Assembly: GCA_028284445.1 (NCBI GenBank)
Contig: JANQRS010000006.1
Coordinates: forward strand, 124,001 to 188,000
Reading direction: 5' to 3'
DNA from: Calditrichia bacterium
Lineage (GTDB): Bacteria; Calditrichota; Calditrichia; RBG-13-44-9; J075
DNA: 64,000 nucleotides
This document shows, piece by piece, positions 17,785 through 26,886 of this stretch (the stretch's first letter is position 1; each line of letters starts with the position of its first letter). The position numbers were made by a program, and so were the translations under genes. The notes beneath the pieces are model-generated. The model made no database searches and was not told the origin of the DNA. It saw nothing but the letters and a program-made list of their open reading frames with translations.

Positions 17785-19286
17785 TGTCAACAGTTCGAAA
17801 TAAAATTATTCTCATTTTCCTGGGAACGGTACTGTTACCAGTGATCCCAATTAGCATCCTGGTTAATAACCTGGTGCATCACAGCTATAGTGTCGGTGTA
17901 AATCCCAGCGTGGAAACTGCTTTGGCAACCAGCATCGGTCACTCGCGGGAGTTATACCAGCACCGCAAGGAGCAACTGGGAAACATTGCAAATGAGCTGC
18001 TGGATCAACTTCCGGCCGACGCTGAGGCAAAGCACCTGACGCTTCCGGAGGCAACCAAAGAATGGCGATTCCTGGCCTTGCGCATGTATCAGCAGAATGG
18101 TCGGTTGCTTGGCGAACGTCAGACTGACGGCCTGGATGTCCCACGCGTTAAACAGGGACATTTACGCCATAGCGATCAGCTTCCCAGCGGCCAACTGATA
18201 GTATCGGATCGTGACCATAACCGCTTCGCCGCCGTCACAAGAACCGACAGGAGCGGCAGTCGCCAATATCTGGTGTTAACAGCCGCCGTAAACGATGATT
18301 TTCTGCAAGAAACCGATCAGACGCTGGAAGTTCATCAGATGTATCAGCGCCTGTCTTTGCAGGAAGTATCTATTCCGCAGAATCTATTGACGGCCTTTCT
18401 GGTTCTGGGATTCTTAGTGGTAGCTGTTGCTACGGCGATTGCCATCTGGATATCACGGCGCATTACAGAACCGATTGCCGCGCTGGTTACCGGAACGGAA
18501 GAATTGGGGAAAGGAAATCTTGATTATCGCATTGAAAAGACCAGCAGTGATGAGATTGGAGAACTCGTGGAGCGCTTTAACAGCATGGCCCGTGACCTAA
18601 AAACCTCTCAGGAAAAAGCCATATACCTGGAAAAAATGGCCGCCTGGCAGGAAATCGCCCGGCGACTGGCGCATGAAATCAAGAACCCATTAACGCCAAT
18701 TCAATTGACCGTACAGGAAATGGTCGATCAATACAGCGAGAGTGATGAAAGCTACCGGCAGTTGCTAACAGAGTGCCATCAAATTGTGAATGAAGAGATT
18801 GAGAACCTTCGCAAGCTGGTCAATGAATTTTCGGCATTCGGGCGCCTGCCGGAACTGCAAAAAGAGCGTGGCAATCTGAATACGTTGATCAATGATATCA
18901 TCAAACTCTATCCGCATCTGGCGTTTCAGCAGGACCTGGCGGAGGACATGCCTGTATTTTCATTCGATGACGATCGAATTCGCCGGGTATTGATCAATTT
19001 AATTGAAAATGCCGCGCAGGCCGGCGGCGATAAGACGCCCATCGAGCTGTCATCGCGTCGAATTGAACGCTTCGCCGAAGTAAGTGTCAAAGACAGTGGG
19101 AGCGGCATACCTCCGGCGGTACAGCGTCAGATTTTTCAGCCTTATTTTTCAACAAAACCCGACGGCGTTGGACTGGGTTTGGCAATTACCCGCAAAATGA
19201 TCGAGGAACATGGCGGGGAAATTCGCGTAAACTCTGTTTCGGGGCAAGGGAGCATATTCACTTTCAAACTGCCGATAGAAGAATAA
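17784..19286 (+). CDS. NtrY-like sensor histidine kinase
   Basis: A 500-residue membrane kinase. TM1 (about 8-30) and TM2 (about 200-222) enclose a periplasmic sensor of about 170 residues. A HAMP domain follows (RRITEPIAALVTG to RFNSMARDL). Then the HisKA box RRLAHEIKNPLTPIQL with phospho-accepting His297, in the NtrY-type wording. The HATPase domain has the N box (Asn409 in LIENAAQ), G1 (DSGSGIPP) and G2 (GVGLGLAI). No PAS domain is seen, unlike classical NtrY. The likely partner is the NtrC-type regulator at 20421-21785, one gene further on. Overlap with the DUF4390 gene points to a shared signalling unit. Confidence 0.88.
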   Translation: MSTVRNKIILIFLGTVLLPVIPISILVNNLVHHSYSVGVNPSVETALATSIGHSRELYQHRKEQLGNIANELLDQLPADAEAKHLTLPEATKEWRFLALRMYQQNGRLLGERQTDGLDVPRVKQGHLRHSDQLPSGQLIVSDRDHNRFAAVTRTDRSGSRQYLVLTAAVNDDFLQETDQTLEVHQMYQRLSLQEVSIPQNLLTAFLVLGFLVVAVATAIAIWISRRITEPIAALVTGTEELGKGNLDYRIEKTSSDEIGELVERFNSMARDLKTSQEKAIYLEKMAAWQEIARRLAHEIKNPLTPIQLTVQEMVDQYSESDESYRQLLTECHQIVNEEIENLRKLVNEFSAFGRLPELQKERGNLNTLINDIIKLYPHLAFQQDLAEDMPVFSFDDDRIRRVLINLIENAAQAGGDKTPIELSSRRIERFAEVSVKDSGSGIPPAVQRQIFQPYFSTKPDGVGLGLAITRKMIEEHGGEIRVNSVSGQGSIFTFKLPIEE

Positions 19287-19357
19287 AGAGCCGACTTTTG
19301 AAGAAGGATATTTTCAAAAAATACGCAGTTTGAGGAAACATTAAAATAGATTACAAT

Positions 19358-19399
19358 GTCCCCCCTCCATCTCCCCCCAGGGGGAGATGGAGGGGGGAC
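19358..19399. repeat. intergenic palindrome family, copy (CTCCATCTC arm)
   Basis: GTCCCCCCTCCATCTCCCC pairs with GGGGAGATGGAGGGGGGAC. Compared with the copy at 15455 the T-A pair is C-G on both arms, a compensatory change. It lies inside a probable operon. Confidence 0.85.
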
Positions 19400-19439
19400 G
19401 ATAGATCAACGCTAATAAGAGAATTACAAAGGAAGTTGA

Positions 19440-20288
19440 ATGGATATTGGTAGACGAGCATTTTTTCTGGCAAGCCTGGGAATTAGTATTGGAACAGCGC
19501 TATACGCGCGCATTTTTGAACCGGAGTGGCTGGAGGTAAGCAGGGAGAGTATTTCTCTGCGCGATAAGCCGCTTCCAAAGACCTTGCGTCTTTTACATCT
19601 TTCAGACCTCCACGCCGGCCAGGATGTACCTTATGAATTTATTGAGCAGGCAATAGATGCCGGACTGGCAGAAAATCCGGACCTGGTCTGTTTAACCGGA
19701 GATTTTATCACGCACGACATTCCCGATCCGGAGCGCTATAAACGCATCCTTCGCAAACTTAGTGATCATTGCCCGACCTATGCCAGCTTTGGTAATCATG
19801 ATGGCGGCTCATGGGCAGCACGACGCGGTGGCTATCCCACCATTCTTCAGATGGATAAGGTGCTTACGGATAGCGGCATCAAGACCCTGCTAAACAAGGA
19901 CGCGGTATTCAAACAAGACAAAGCCAAACTACGCATCGTTGGTCTTGGTGACTTATGGGCGAAGAGCCTTATACCTGAGGAAGTCTTGACGACAGATCCC
20001 CAAAAGGCAAAAGAGAAACTCCCGACAGTTGTGCTGTCGCATAATCCGGACAGCAAGGACGCCCTGAAGAACTTTCACTGGGATTTGATGCTTTGCGGAC
20101 ATACGCATGGTGGCCAATTCCGCCTGCCGGTCATTGGCGCCCCCTTTGCACCGGTGCGTGACTTGCGCTATGTCGAAGGACTGCATCGCTGGAATGAGCG
20201 CTGGATGTATATCAGCCGTGGCGTCGGTAATATTTGGGGCGTACGAGTCAATTGCCGCCCGCAGGTTACGGTATTAAATCTGTTCTAA
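19440..20288 (+). CDS. YaeI-like metallophosphoesterase
   Basis: A 282-residue protein with a single N-terminal membrane anchor that starts with an RRAFF twin-arginine-like sequence. The calcineurin-type metal site is complete: LHLSDLHAGQ (D-x-H), LTGDFI (GD), FGNHDGG (GNHD), a later LSHNPD, and GHTHGG (GHxH). The order and spacing fit the YaeI group of membrane-associated phosphodiesterases, which includes enzymes acting on lipid A precursors. The substrate is not shown here. Good ribosome-binding site AAAGGAAG. It lies between the kinase and response regulator genes, with a palindrome on each side. Confidence 0.85.
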   Translation: MDIGRRAFFLASLGISIGTALYARIFEPEWLEVSRESISLRDKPLPKTLRLLHLSDLHAGQDVPYEFIEQAIDAGLAENPDLVCLTGDFITHDIPDPERYKRILRKLSDHCPTYASFGNHDGGSWAARRGGYPTILQMDKVLTDSGIKTLLNKDAVFKQDKAKLRIVGLGDLWAKSLIPEEVLTTDPQKAKEKLPTVVLSHNPDSKDALKNFHWDLMLCGHTHGGQFRLPVIGAPFAPVRDLRYVEGLHRWNERWMYISRGVGNIWGVRVNCRPQVTVLNLF

Positions 20289-20322
20289 AGTATTCCAGAT
20301 CTCTACTTTCATTTTTTTAGAA

Positions 20323-20369
20323 GCATCCCCCCTATATGTCCCCCCGGGGGTGACATATAGGGGGGATGC
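20323..20369. repeat. intergenic palindrome family, copy (CTATATGTC arm)
   Basis: GCATCCCCCCTATATGTC pairs with GACATATAGGGGGGATGC around a C5/G5 centre, with one unpaired base. The middle of the arm differs from other copies, yet both sides match each other. Confidence 0.85.
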
Positions 20370-20420
20370 CCGTTTTTCATATATGCCGCGTAGCATTAGA
20401 CTTTTATTTGGAATCTACTC

Positions 20421-21785
20421 ATGACATCTCTTTCTATCGCCATCGTTGACGACGAAAAGAATATTCGCCGCTCATTTGAGATTATTCTAAAGGCACAGAA
20501 ATTCAATGTGATGCCGTTCGAAAGCGGCGAAGCATTTCTCAAGTCTGTTAAGACATCAGCATTTGACATCGTTTTTCTCGATGTCAACCTGCCGGGCGCT
20601 GACGGGATTGATATACTGAAACAATACCGTCAACAATATCCACAAGCTGATGTGGTCATGATTTCCGGGCAAGGCACTTTGAGTGTTGCCGTCGAAGCAA
20701 CGCGAGCCGGCGCCTACGACTTCCTCGAAAAACCTCTCCAAAAGGAAAAAATCCTGCTGAGCATTCGTAACCTGCAGGAACGCAAGAGCCTGACCAGCAG
20801 ATATGCAAAACTACAGGCAAGCGTCGAAAAAGGCTATCAAATGGTTGGTGAGTCGCCCGCCATTGAGAAAATTTACCGCCAGATCGGAAAGGTTGCGCCA
20901 ACGGACAGCAAGGTGTTGATAACAGGAGAAAGCGGTGTCGGTAAGGAACTGGTCGCTTACGCCATTCATAGCAATAGCGCACGCCACAGTGGCCCATTTG
21001 TCAAAATGAATTGCGCCGCAATTCCGGAAGATCTGACTGAAAGCGAGCTCTTCGGCAACGAAAAGGGCGCCTTCACCGGCGCTTCGGAACGCCGGGACGG
21101 CAAATTCCTGCAGGCCGATGGCGGTACATTTTTCCTCGATGAAATTGGGGATATGAGTCTGCGCGTGCAGACCAAGGTTCTTCGGGTTTTACAAGATGGT
21201 GAATTCCAGCGGGTCGGCGGGAAAGACAGCATTAAAGTTGACGTGCGGATTGTCGCTGCAACCAACAAGAACCTGCAAGCTATGGTGGAAGAAGGCAGCT
21301 TCAGGGAAGATCTATATTTCCGGCTCAATGTTCTGCCGATACATCTCCCCCCTTTGCGGGAACGTGCTTCGGATGTGCCGCTATTGGCACAACATTTCAT
21401 CGAAACATATTGCCAACGCAACCACTCGCCAATGCCTCGCGTTGACGATACGGTTTATGGTATCCTCAAGAAATATCACTGGCCTGGTAATATTCGGGAA
21501 TTGCAAAATCTGGTTGAACGCCTTATCATTATGGCCGACCATAATCATATTAAAGTTGAAGACTTACCGCCCTACCTTTTTCAGTCTTCTTTTAAAGCCC
21601 AAAACATTGCGGCCGGTAGCAAAACGCTGAGTGAGGTTCGCGAAGAAGCGGAACGGACTTATATCAAGGCCTGTCTGGACACCGCAAACGGCAACGTGTC
21701 ACAGGCGGCGCGCCTGCTCGGTATGGAGCGCACCAATCTACACAAGAAGATGAAATCCCTGGGAATTGTAAAAAAGCAATCCTAG
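20421..21785 (+). CDS. NtrC-type sigma-54-dependent response regulator
   Basis: A 454-residue regulator. The receiver domain has Asp54 in FLDVNLPGADG as phospho-acceptor, with the DDE acidic pocket (10-12) and Lys in EKPLQ. The AAA+ domain has Walker A GESGVGKE (from residue 169), the sigma-54 contact loop GAFTGA (216-221), and GGTFFLDEIGDM as Walker B. The Fis-type helix-turn-helix ends the protein (NVSQAARLLGMERTNLHKKM). It should respond to the NtrY-like kinase upstream and activate sigma-54 promoters. Candidate targets in the window are the TGGCAC sites at 2864, and less likely 47096, which better suits RtcR. Confidence 0.92.
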   Translation: MTSLSIAIVDDEKNIRRSFEIILKAQKFNVMPFESGEAFLKSVKTSAFDIVFLDVNLPGADGIDILKQYRQQYPQADVVMISGQGTLSVAVEATRAGAYDFLEKPLQKEKILLSIRNLQERKSLTSRYAKLQASVEKGYQMVGESPAIEKIYRQIGKVAPTDSKVLITGESGVGKELVAYAIHSNSARHSGPFVKMNCAAIPEDLTESELFGNEKGAFTGASERRDGKFLQADGGTFFLDEIGDMSLRVQTKVLRVLQDGEFQRVGGKDSIKVDVRIVAATNKNLQAMVEEGSFREDLYFRLNVLPIHLPPLRERASDVPLLAQHFIETYCQRNHSPMPRVDDTVYGILKKYHWPGNIRELQNLVERLIIMADHNHIKVEDLPPYLFQSSFKAQNIAAGSKTLSEVREEAERTYIKACLDTANGNVSQAARLLGMERTNLHKKMKSLGIVKKQS

Positions 21786-21808
21786 CGAGGTGAAGAGATG
21801 CAACGAAT

Positions 21809-21851
21809 AATCCCCCCTTTATCTCCCCCAGGGGGAAATAGAGGGGGGATT
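21809..21851. repeat. intergenic palindrome family, copy (CTTTATCTC arm)
   Basis: AATCCCCCCTTTATCTCCCC pairs with GGGGAAATAGAGGGGGGATT with two G-U-type positions. It starts 24 bases after the response regulator stop. No T-run, so not a standard terminator. Confidence 0.8.
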
Positions 21852-21968
21852 ACCACCAAATCGTGATACTAAATACTAGATCTCCCCAGGGAGTCATCAC
21901 CCCGCACGCAAGAAAACAATTCGAATTGGCAGAAATTTAGTTGATCACTTGCAGCAAGTTTTGACGGC

Positions 21969-21996
21969 AACCGCCCCTTCCCTGGAAAAGGCGGTT
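21969..21996. terminator. hairpin between convergent genes, possible weak terminator
   Basis: AACCGCC and GGCGGTT enclose further pairable bases, six bases downstream of the reverse-strand gene stop at 22002. No clear T-run on either strand. Confidence 0.35.
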
Positions 21997-22001
21997 ATTC
22001 C

Positions 22002-22688
22002 TTAAAAACCAATGCCGACGCTCAGTGTGAATACATTATTTTTAATTTCCGGGCCTGACGGATCGGGATTCACCAGAACGGCATCGGTACCAATGGTGTA
22101 GCGGGCATCAATGAAGAACATCGCCAGATTCGCCGGAGAAATAGACAACCCGGCGCCAATGACAATACCGGAATCACGGTCAGCGAAAATATCGCTATCG
22201 CTCAAACCGGAAGGGACTTCCACGCCATTTTCTTCCAGCTCGAAACCTTCGCTCATTTTTATCGAGAACGCAGGTCCACCGTAAACGCTTAGCGACATCA
22301 TCGGTAATAACGACATTTCAAAACGACCGAGAATCGGTAATTCCAGGTAACTGACATTCAAACGGCCTTCAACATTCCGGCTGGCAATGCCGGCGTCAAG
22401 GACGCCATCGTAGGCAACGCCTTTTTGTGAATAGAGCAGTTCCGGTTGAATCGCAAAAGTGCCAAGTAGCGTGACTTTCATAAATGCGCCGGCAACAATG
22501 CCGGACTTGCTCTTGAGGTTAATGCTGTTGAGACCAATCTGGGCAGGTAATAGATCCCCGCGAAAGGTTGCGAAATTCTGTCCGCCCTTTATTCCCATCT
22601 TTACCGAAAGCTGGGAAAAAGAAGGACTACTCAATACAAGTATCAACAGCAAAAACCAGGAAAGCCGCAATGAATGTTGTCTCTTCAT
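22002..22688 (-). CDS. PorT-like outer-membrane beta-barrel protein
   Basis: A 228-residue protein with a signal peptide (LVLSSPSFSQ). The mature start VKMGIKGGQNFATFRG matches the G-x-K-G-G-x-N opening of the PorT / outer membrane beta-barrel (PF13568-type) family. Amphipathic strands follow and the last residues are FTLSVGIGF, with a terminal aromatic. Such proteins are common in Bacteroidota and relatives; a specific role is not known. It is a tandem paralogue of the next gene upstream (22714-23364), 25 bases away on the same strand. Confidence 0.8.
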   Translation of the reverse strand: MKRQHSLRLSWFLLLILVLSSPSFSQLSVKMGIKGGQNFATFRGDLLPAQIGLNSINLKSKSGIVAGAFMKVTLLGTFAIQPELLYSQKGVAYDGVLDAGIASRNVEGRLNVSYLELPILGRFEMSLLPMMSLSVYGGPAFSIKMSEGFELEENGVEVPSGLSDSDIFADRDSGIVIGAGLSISPANLAMFFIDARYTIGTDAVLVNPDPSGPEIKNNVFTLSVGIGF

Positions 22689-22713
22689 GAATACACCTCA
22701 CAAATCGTGACTA

Positions 22714-23364
22714 TTAGAGCGCGACTCCAAAGGTGGCCATGATGGCACTATTCTTAACGCTCGTTACTCCGGAGCCGCCATTATCTTCCAATTCAACGAT
22801 GTCTGTTAAGCCAAGAACGAAACGAATATCAGCGACGACCTTGGGGCCATTGCTCGGAGCCATGGTGCCACCAACGCCCAATACCAGTCCGATGTCATTT
22901 TTCTCAAAGAAGTCATCCGTATCGAGATCTTCGCCATCGATTTCAATTTTTTCGCTTAACTTAATACCAAACGCCGGTCCGGCCATAATGTTCACCAAAA
23001 AGAGATCACCTACCGGCAAATTCAACTTTCCAATCAACGGAATTTCTACATAATTGATGGAATAATCAGCAGTGGACGTCAAAACGGTGCCACCAATATC
23101 AACCGACGCTGTTTCTTTAGCACCTTTCTGGGTAAACAGCGCTTCCGCCTGGAAAGACAGCAGCGGGACCGGTGTAATCATTACAAAAAGACCGCCATGA
23201 AGGCCGAGTTTGGATTCAATATTGTCTTCATCCGCATCGGTAACGATGGTCACATAGTTCAAACCACCCTTCACTCCTGGATTAATTGCCAGCTGCGCCA
23301 GCGCACTACCAGAAAAAGATATAAGCATAAAGACCACAAACAAATGAATAAAATTACGTTTCAT
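22714..23364 (-). CDS. PorT-like outer-membrane beta-barrel protein (paralogue)
   Basis: A 216-residue protein with signal peptide (SFSGSALAQ) and the opening INPGVKGGLNYVTIV, the same G-x-K-G-G-x-N block as its neighbour. Further shared positions include SLGLHGG-FVMITPVPLLSFQAEALFTQKG against a related IQPELLYSQKG in the other copy, and a ribosome-bound length close to it. Start at 23364 rather than 23370 because GAGGA lies six bases upstream. The pair looks like a local gene duplication. Confidence 0.8.
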   Translation of the reverse strand: MKRNFIHLFVVFMLISFSGSALAQLAINPGVKGGLNYVTIVTDADEDNIESKLGLHGGLFVMITPVPLLSFQAEALFTQKGAKETASVDIGGTVLTSTADYSINYVEIPLIGKLNLPVGDLFLVNIMAGPAFGIKLSEKIEIDGEDLDTDDFFEKNDIGLVLGVGGTMAPSNGPKVVADIRFVLGLTDIVELEDNGGSGVTSVKNSAIMATFGVAL

Positions 23365-23532
23365 GAACATTCCTCACTGTGGTTTGGGTAAAGCAGGACG
23401 CTAAATAGCGCTGCTTGAGAAAATTTGCCAATTCGGTTTTTTCTGATATCTTAAGGAACATCATTTCGAAAATGACCGTTCCAAGGATATCCAATACGGC
23501 AAGTAACCCATTAATATTGAGGAGTTTGTGAC

Positions 23533-24225
23533 ATGAAGCAGCGATTCCCAATTCTGTTTGCTGCTGCTTTCGGCGGTATCTCGCCAAATCTCTTACGTTT
23601 AGCTGTGACCCTGATGGGGGAAAATCCGCGCTTACCGGAACTGACCTACCTGCTTGGGCTCAGTATTTTTGCGATGATGGGTGCGGTTGTTGCCTGGATT
23701 TGGGAAGAAACTGATTTCAAGAAAGCCTTTTACCTGGGTATTGGCCTCCCGGCCCTGATTCAGATGAGCGCTGTCGAAATTCGTCAGGCGAGCCCAACCG
23801 GTTTCCTGGAACCACCACAAGTTATCAGCGACCACGGCGATCTTGCATCTCTGAATAGCAATGATTTCTTTATCACTACAGCATCACTCCAGGAATCCGG
23901 AGACAAGAAAATGGAAGTAAAGCTTCGCCGCTTCTGGCGTCGCTGCTCGGTTGTATACACCTCCAGCGATAGCACCGCTATTGAAACTTTGGTATTCAAG
24001 CCCGGCGATCATTTAAGTAAAACCCTGGAGATCCCTGACTTTGCAACTTCCTTTTATATCAAGTTCCGCCAACAATCCAGTGAACCGGTTACTCTTCCCA
24101 GTGATGGCAATATGGCCTATTATGAGGTTTGGGGCGAAAACCGGCTATGGAGTGGCCTAATGGTCGCTATCGGTCTAAAGTCCAACGAAGATCTCGACGT
24201 TATTCTTGTTGAGAGAATGAAATAA
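23533..24225 (+). CDS. membrane protein of unknown function
   Basis: A 230-residue protein with about three hydrophobic segments in the first 90 residues (near 5-22, 38-58 and 66-82). The remaining about 140 residues are polar and beta-rich, with EVKLRRFWRRCSVVYTSSDS and a tail YYEVWGENRLWSG. I do not recognise a family. The layout (membrane part, then a soluble domain) would suit an anchored sensor or caspase-like activation partner, but nothing specific supports that. Good GAGGAG ribosome-binding site. It is divergent from the PorT-like pair. Confidence 0.6.
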   Translation: MKQRFPILFAAAFGGISPNLLRLAVTLMGENPRLPELTYLLGLSIFAMMGAVVAWIWEETDFKKAFYLGIGLPALIQMSAVEIRQASPTGFLEPPQVISDHGDLASLNSNDFFITTASLQESGDKKMEVKLRRFWRRCSVVYTSSDSTAIETLVFKPGDHLSKTLEIPDFATSFYIKFRQQSSEPVTLPSDGNMAYYEVWGENRLWSGLMVAIGLKSNEDLDVILVERMK

Positions 24226-24236
24226 GGGGCCTGCGG

Positions 24237-24284
24237 CCACATCCCCCTGAATCCCCCTTCGAAGGGGGATTCAGGGGGATGTGG
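24237..24284. repeat. intergenic palindrome family, perfect 48-bp copy
   Basis: A perfect 48-bp palindrome with CCACATCCCCCTGAATCCCC on the left and a TTCGAA centre. Its closest relative is at 61755-61802, which has TTTAT where this one has TGAAT, with the matching change on the other arm. Confidence 0.9.
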
Positions 24285-24330
24285 CGTTTAGCGCAGTAGC
24301 TCTTGCCGAGTGAGTAAACCTGGAGTTATC

Positions 24331-26805
24331 ATGCGTATTGTTCATGCATTTCTTTTCGTCGTTCTACTAACTGGCTTCACCCTCCCTCAATCATCGTCCA
24401 CTAAAAAAGCGTCTGAAACCATTGCCGGCAAAACAAGCGGCATGCAGGCGTTTCCCGGGTTTTTCAATTTCTACTGGGATGAAAGCACCGGTAAAATTTG
24501 GCTGGAAATTGACAAATGGGACGAAGAATTCCTTTACATGACCGGACTTCAGGCAGGTGTTGGCTCCAACGATATTGGCCTCGATCGCGGTGACATAAGC
24601 GATAACCGCGTGGTCAAATTCCAGAAAATCGGACCAAAGATCCTCCTTGTGCAACCCAACTATAGCTATCGCGCTGTCAGCGATAATGCTGCAGAACGCA
24701 AGTCCGTCAAAGAAGCATTTGCCCAGTCCGTTTTATGGGGTTTTGAGCAAACTATCGAGGAAAACGGGCGCGTCCTGGTGGACGCCACAAGCTTCTTCCT
24801 GCGAGATGCGATTGGCGTCTCCACCACACTGCAGCGCATGAAAGAGGGAAATTACAGTGTTGATGCGGGCCGCTCCGCGATATATATGGACCGCACTCGC
24901 AATTTTCCGGACAACAGCGAATTTGAAGCCCTATTGACCTTCAAAGGCAAACCCAGCGGCCAATATCTTCCCAGCGTAACGCCGACCTCAACAGCAGTCA
25001 CCGTGAGACAGCACCATTCATTTATTCGCTTGCCGGATGATAGATTCAGACCACGGAAATCTGATCCACGAGCCGGCTATTTCGGACCGTCTTATCTCGA
25101 TTATGCCGTGCCAATCCACCAGGAGATTCGACAGCAGTTGATTGCCAGACATCGCCTGATCAAAAAAACGCCCGGCGCAGCGCCAAGCGAGGTGATCGAA
25201 CCAATTGTTTATTACGTGGACAATGGTGCACCGGAGCCGATTCTTTCCGCCTTGTTGGATGGGGCTCGCTGGTGGGAAGAAGCATTCGAAGCAGCTGGCT
25301 TCATTAATGGTTTTCGGGTGGAAGTGCTACCGGAAGGCATCGACCCAATGGATGTTCGCTACAATGTGATTCAATGGGTGCACCGCAGCACCCGCGGATG
25401 GTCATACGGCAATGCTGTAATGGATCCGCGCACCGGCGAAATTATCAAGGGGCACGTCAGCCTCGGCTCCTTGCGCGTGCGCCAGGATTTCCTGATCGCC
25501 GAGGGGCTGCTCTCGCCGCATGCCAGCAAGGATGAAATGTCGAATAAAATGGAAGAAATGGCGCTGGCACGCCTGAGGCAGCTATCGGCTCATGAAGTAG
25601 GCCATACGCTTGGCATTACCCACAATTTTGCGGCTAGTGTGAACAATCGTGCTTCCGTCATGGACTATCCGCACCCGCTGGTTAAACTCGACAGCGAGAG
25701 TAAGATCGACCTCAGCGAGGCTTATGCAACCGGCATCGGAGAATGGGATAAACGAGCGGTTATTTACGGCTATGCTGAATTTGACGCCGGTACAGATGAA
25801 GACGCTGCGCTCAACAACATCCTGCTCGAATCGGACAAAGCCGGCCTTCACTTTGTTGCCGACGCTGATGCCCGCCCGCTTGGCGGCGCCCACCCGTTGG
25901 CCCACCTTTGGGACAATGGTGCGGACGCAGCTGACGAACTCACTCGGGTTGTGAAGATACGCGATACAGCTCTGAAAAACTTCTCGGAAGCAGCGATTCC
26001 ACACGGCGATCCGATGTCGACACTCGAAGAAGTGTTGGTACCAATATATTTTTTCCATCGTTACCAACTGGAAGGCGCCGGCAAGCTGCTTGGTGGTTTG
26101 CAATACACCTATGCCATGCGTGGCGACGGTCAACCACCCACCCAAATCGTACCGGCAGATCAACAGATGAAAGCGCTACAAGCACTCCTGGGAACAGTGA
26201 ATCCGGAAGTGCTGGCGCTCCCCGAGAAGCTATTGCGGCAAATCCCGCCGCGGGCCTTTCGCACCTATCGCAATCGCGAGGTCATTCGAATTCGCACCGG
26301 CGTGACGTTCGACGCCCTGGCGGCGGCAGAGTCGGCAGCCCATTTAACCATGCGCATGATCTTTAATCCTCAACGAATGGCGCGACTTGTGGAATATCAT
26401 GCCCGCGATAAGCAGTCACCGTCTCCACAGGATGTGATTGATGAAGTTGTGGACGCCACCATTCGCAAAAAGCTGAAGGACGGCTATCATGGCGAAATCC
26501 AGCAAGCGGTCAATTATGTGACCGTCTACAACATGATTCATTTGGCAGCTAACGATAATGCCTCATCAAGCACGCGCGCCATTGCGAATCTAAATCTGGC
26601 TGGTTTAAGAACATGGCTGCAAGAGCGTGGCAATCGCAGCAGCGGGCAAAAGAGGGCGCATTATCGCTATCTCGTATCGTTGATCCGTAACTATTTTGCC
26701 GGGGAACATCATATCGAGTCATTACCCTCGCCGCCGGCGCCGCCAGCGGGTTCGCCGATTGGCAGCGGCAGCAGCGAAAAACATCAGTTTTGTAGTTTTC
26801 ATTAG
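24331..26805 (+). CDS. secreted zinc-dependent metalloprotease (DUF5117/DUF4953 type)
   Basis: An 824-residue exported protein. After the signal peptide (TGFTLPQ) comes a beta-rich N-terminal region typical of DUF5117 (GFFNFYWDESTGKIWLEI). The catalytic core has SAHEVGHTLGITHNF near residue 421, an HExGHxxGxxHN zinc motif with Glu as general base, followed by SVMDYP as a Met-turn-like segment. This is the arrangement of the 'zinc-dependent metalloprotease' family of FCB bacteria. The start at 24331 has CTGGAG upstream. The C-terminal about 40 residues are proline and serine-rich. No type IX tail is seen, so it is probably periplasmic. Substrate unknown. Confidence 0.88.
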   Translation: MRIVHAFLFVVLLTGFTLPQSSSTKKASETIAGKTSGMQAFPGFFNFYWDESTGKIWLEIDKWDEEFLYMTGLQAGVGSNDIGLDRGDISDNRVVKFQKIGPKILLVQPNYSYRAVSDNAAERKSVKEAFAQSVLWGFEQTIEENGRVLVDATSFFLRDAIGVSTTLQRMKEGNYSVDAGRSAIYMDRTRNFPDNSEFEALLTFKGKPSGQYLPSVTPTSTAVTVRQHHSFIRLPDDRFRPRKSDPRAGYFGPSYLDYAVPIHQEIRQQLIARHRLIKKTPGAAPSEVIEPIVYYVDNGAPEPILSALLDGARWWEEAFEAAGFINGFRVEVLPEGIDPMDVRYNVIQWVHRSTRGWSYGNAVMDPRTGEIIKGHVSLGSLRVRQDFLIAEGLLSPHASKDEMSNKMEEMALARLRQLSAHEVGHTLGITHNFAASVNNRASVMDYPHPLVKLDSESKIDLSEAYATGIGEWDKRAVIYGYAEFDAGTDEDAALNNILLESDKAGLHFVADADARPLGGAHPLAHLWDNGADAADELTRVVKIRDTALKNFSEAAIPHGDPMSTLEEVLVPIYFFHRYQLEGAGKLLGGLQYTYAMRGDGQPPTQIVPADQQMKALQALLGTVNPEVLALPEKLLRQIPPRAFRTYRNREVIRIRTGVTFDALAAAESAAHLTMRMIFNPQRMARLVEYHARDKQSPSPQDVIDEVVDATIRKKLKDGYHGEIQQAVNYVTVYNMIHLAANDNASSSTRAIANLNLAGLRTWLQERGNRSSGQKRAHYRYLVSLIRNYFAGEHHIESLPSPPAPPAGSPIGSGSSEKHQFCSFH

Positions 26806-26833
26806 TCAGTATGGTCGATAGACATCACATTGT

Positions 26834-26860
26834 ACCCCCTTCGAAGGGATGCTGGGGGAT
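26834..26860. repeat. degenerate copy of the intergenic palindrome family
   Basis: ACCCCCTTCGAAGGG followed by ATGCTGGGGGAT keeps the TTCGAA centre and one arm of the family. The left arm is mostly lost. Confidence 0.5.
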
Positions 26861-26886
26861 CTTATTTAGCAAGGAGAGCAAAACCC

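Noticed and set aside
24237..24284. Rho-independent terminator
   Set aside because: The palindrome is perfect but no T-run follows on either strand, and sister copies lie inside operons.
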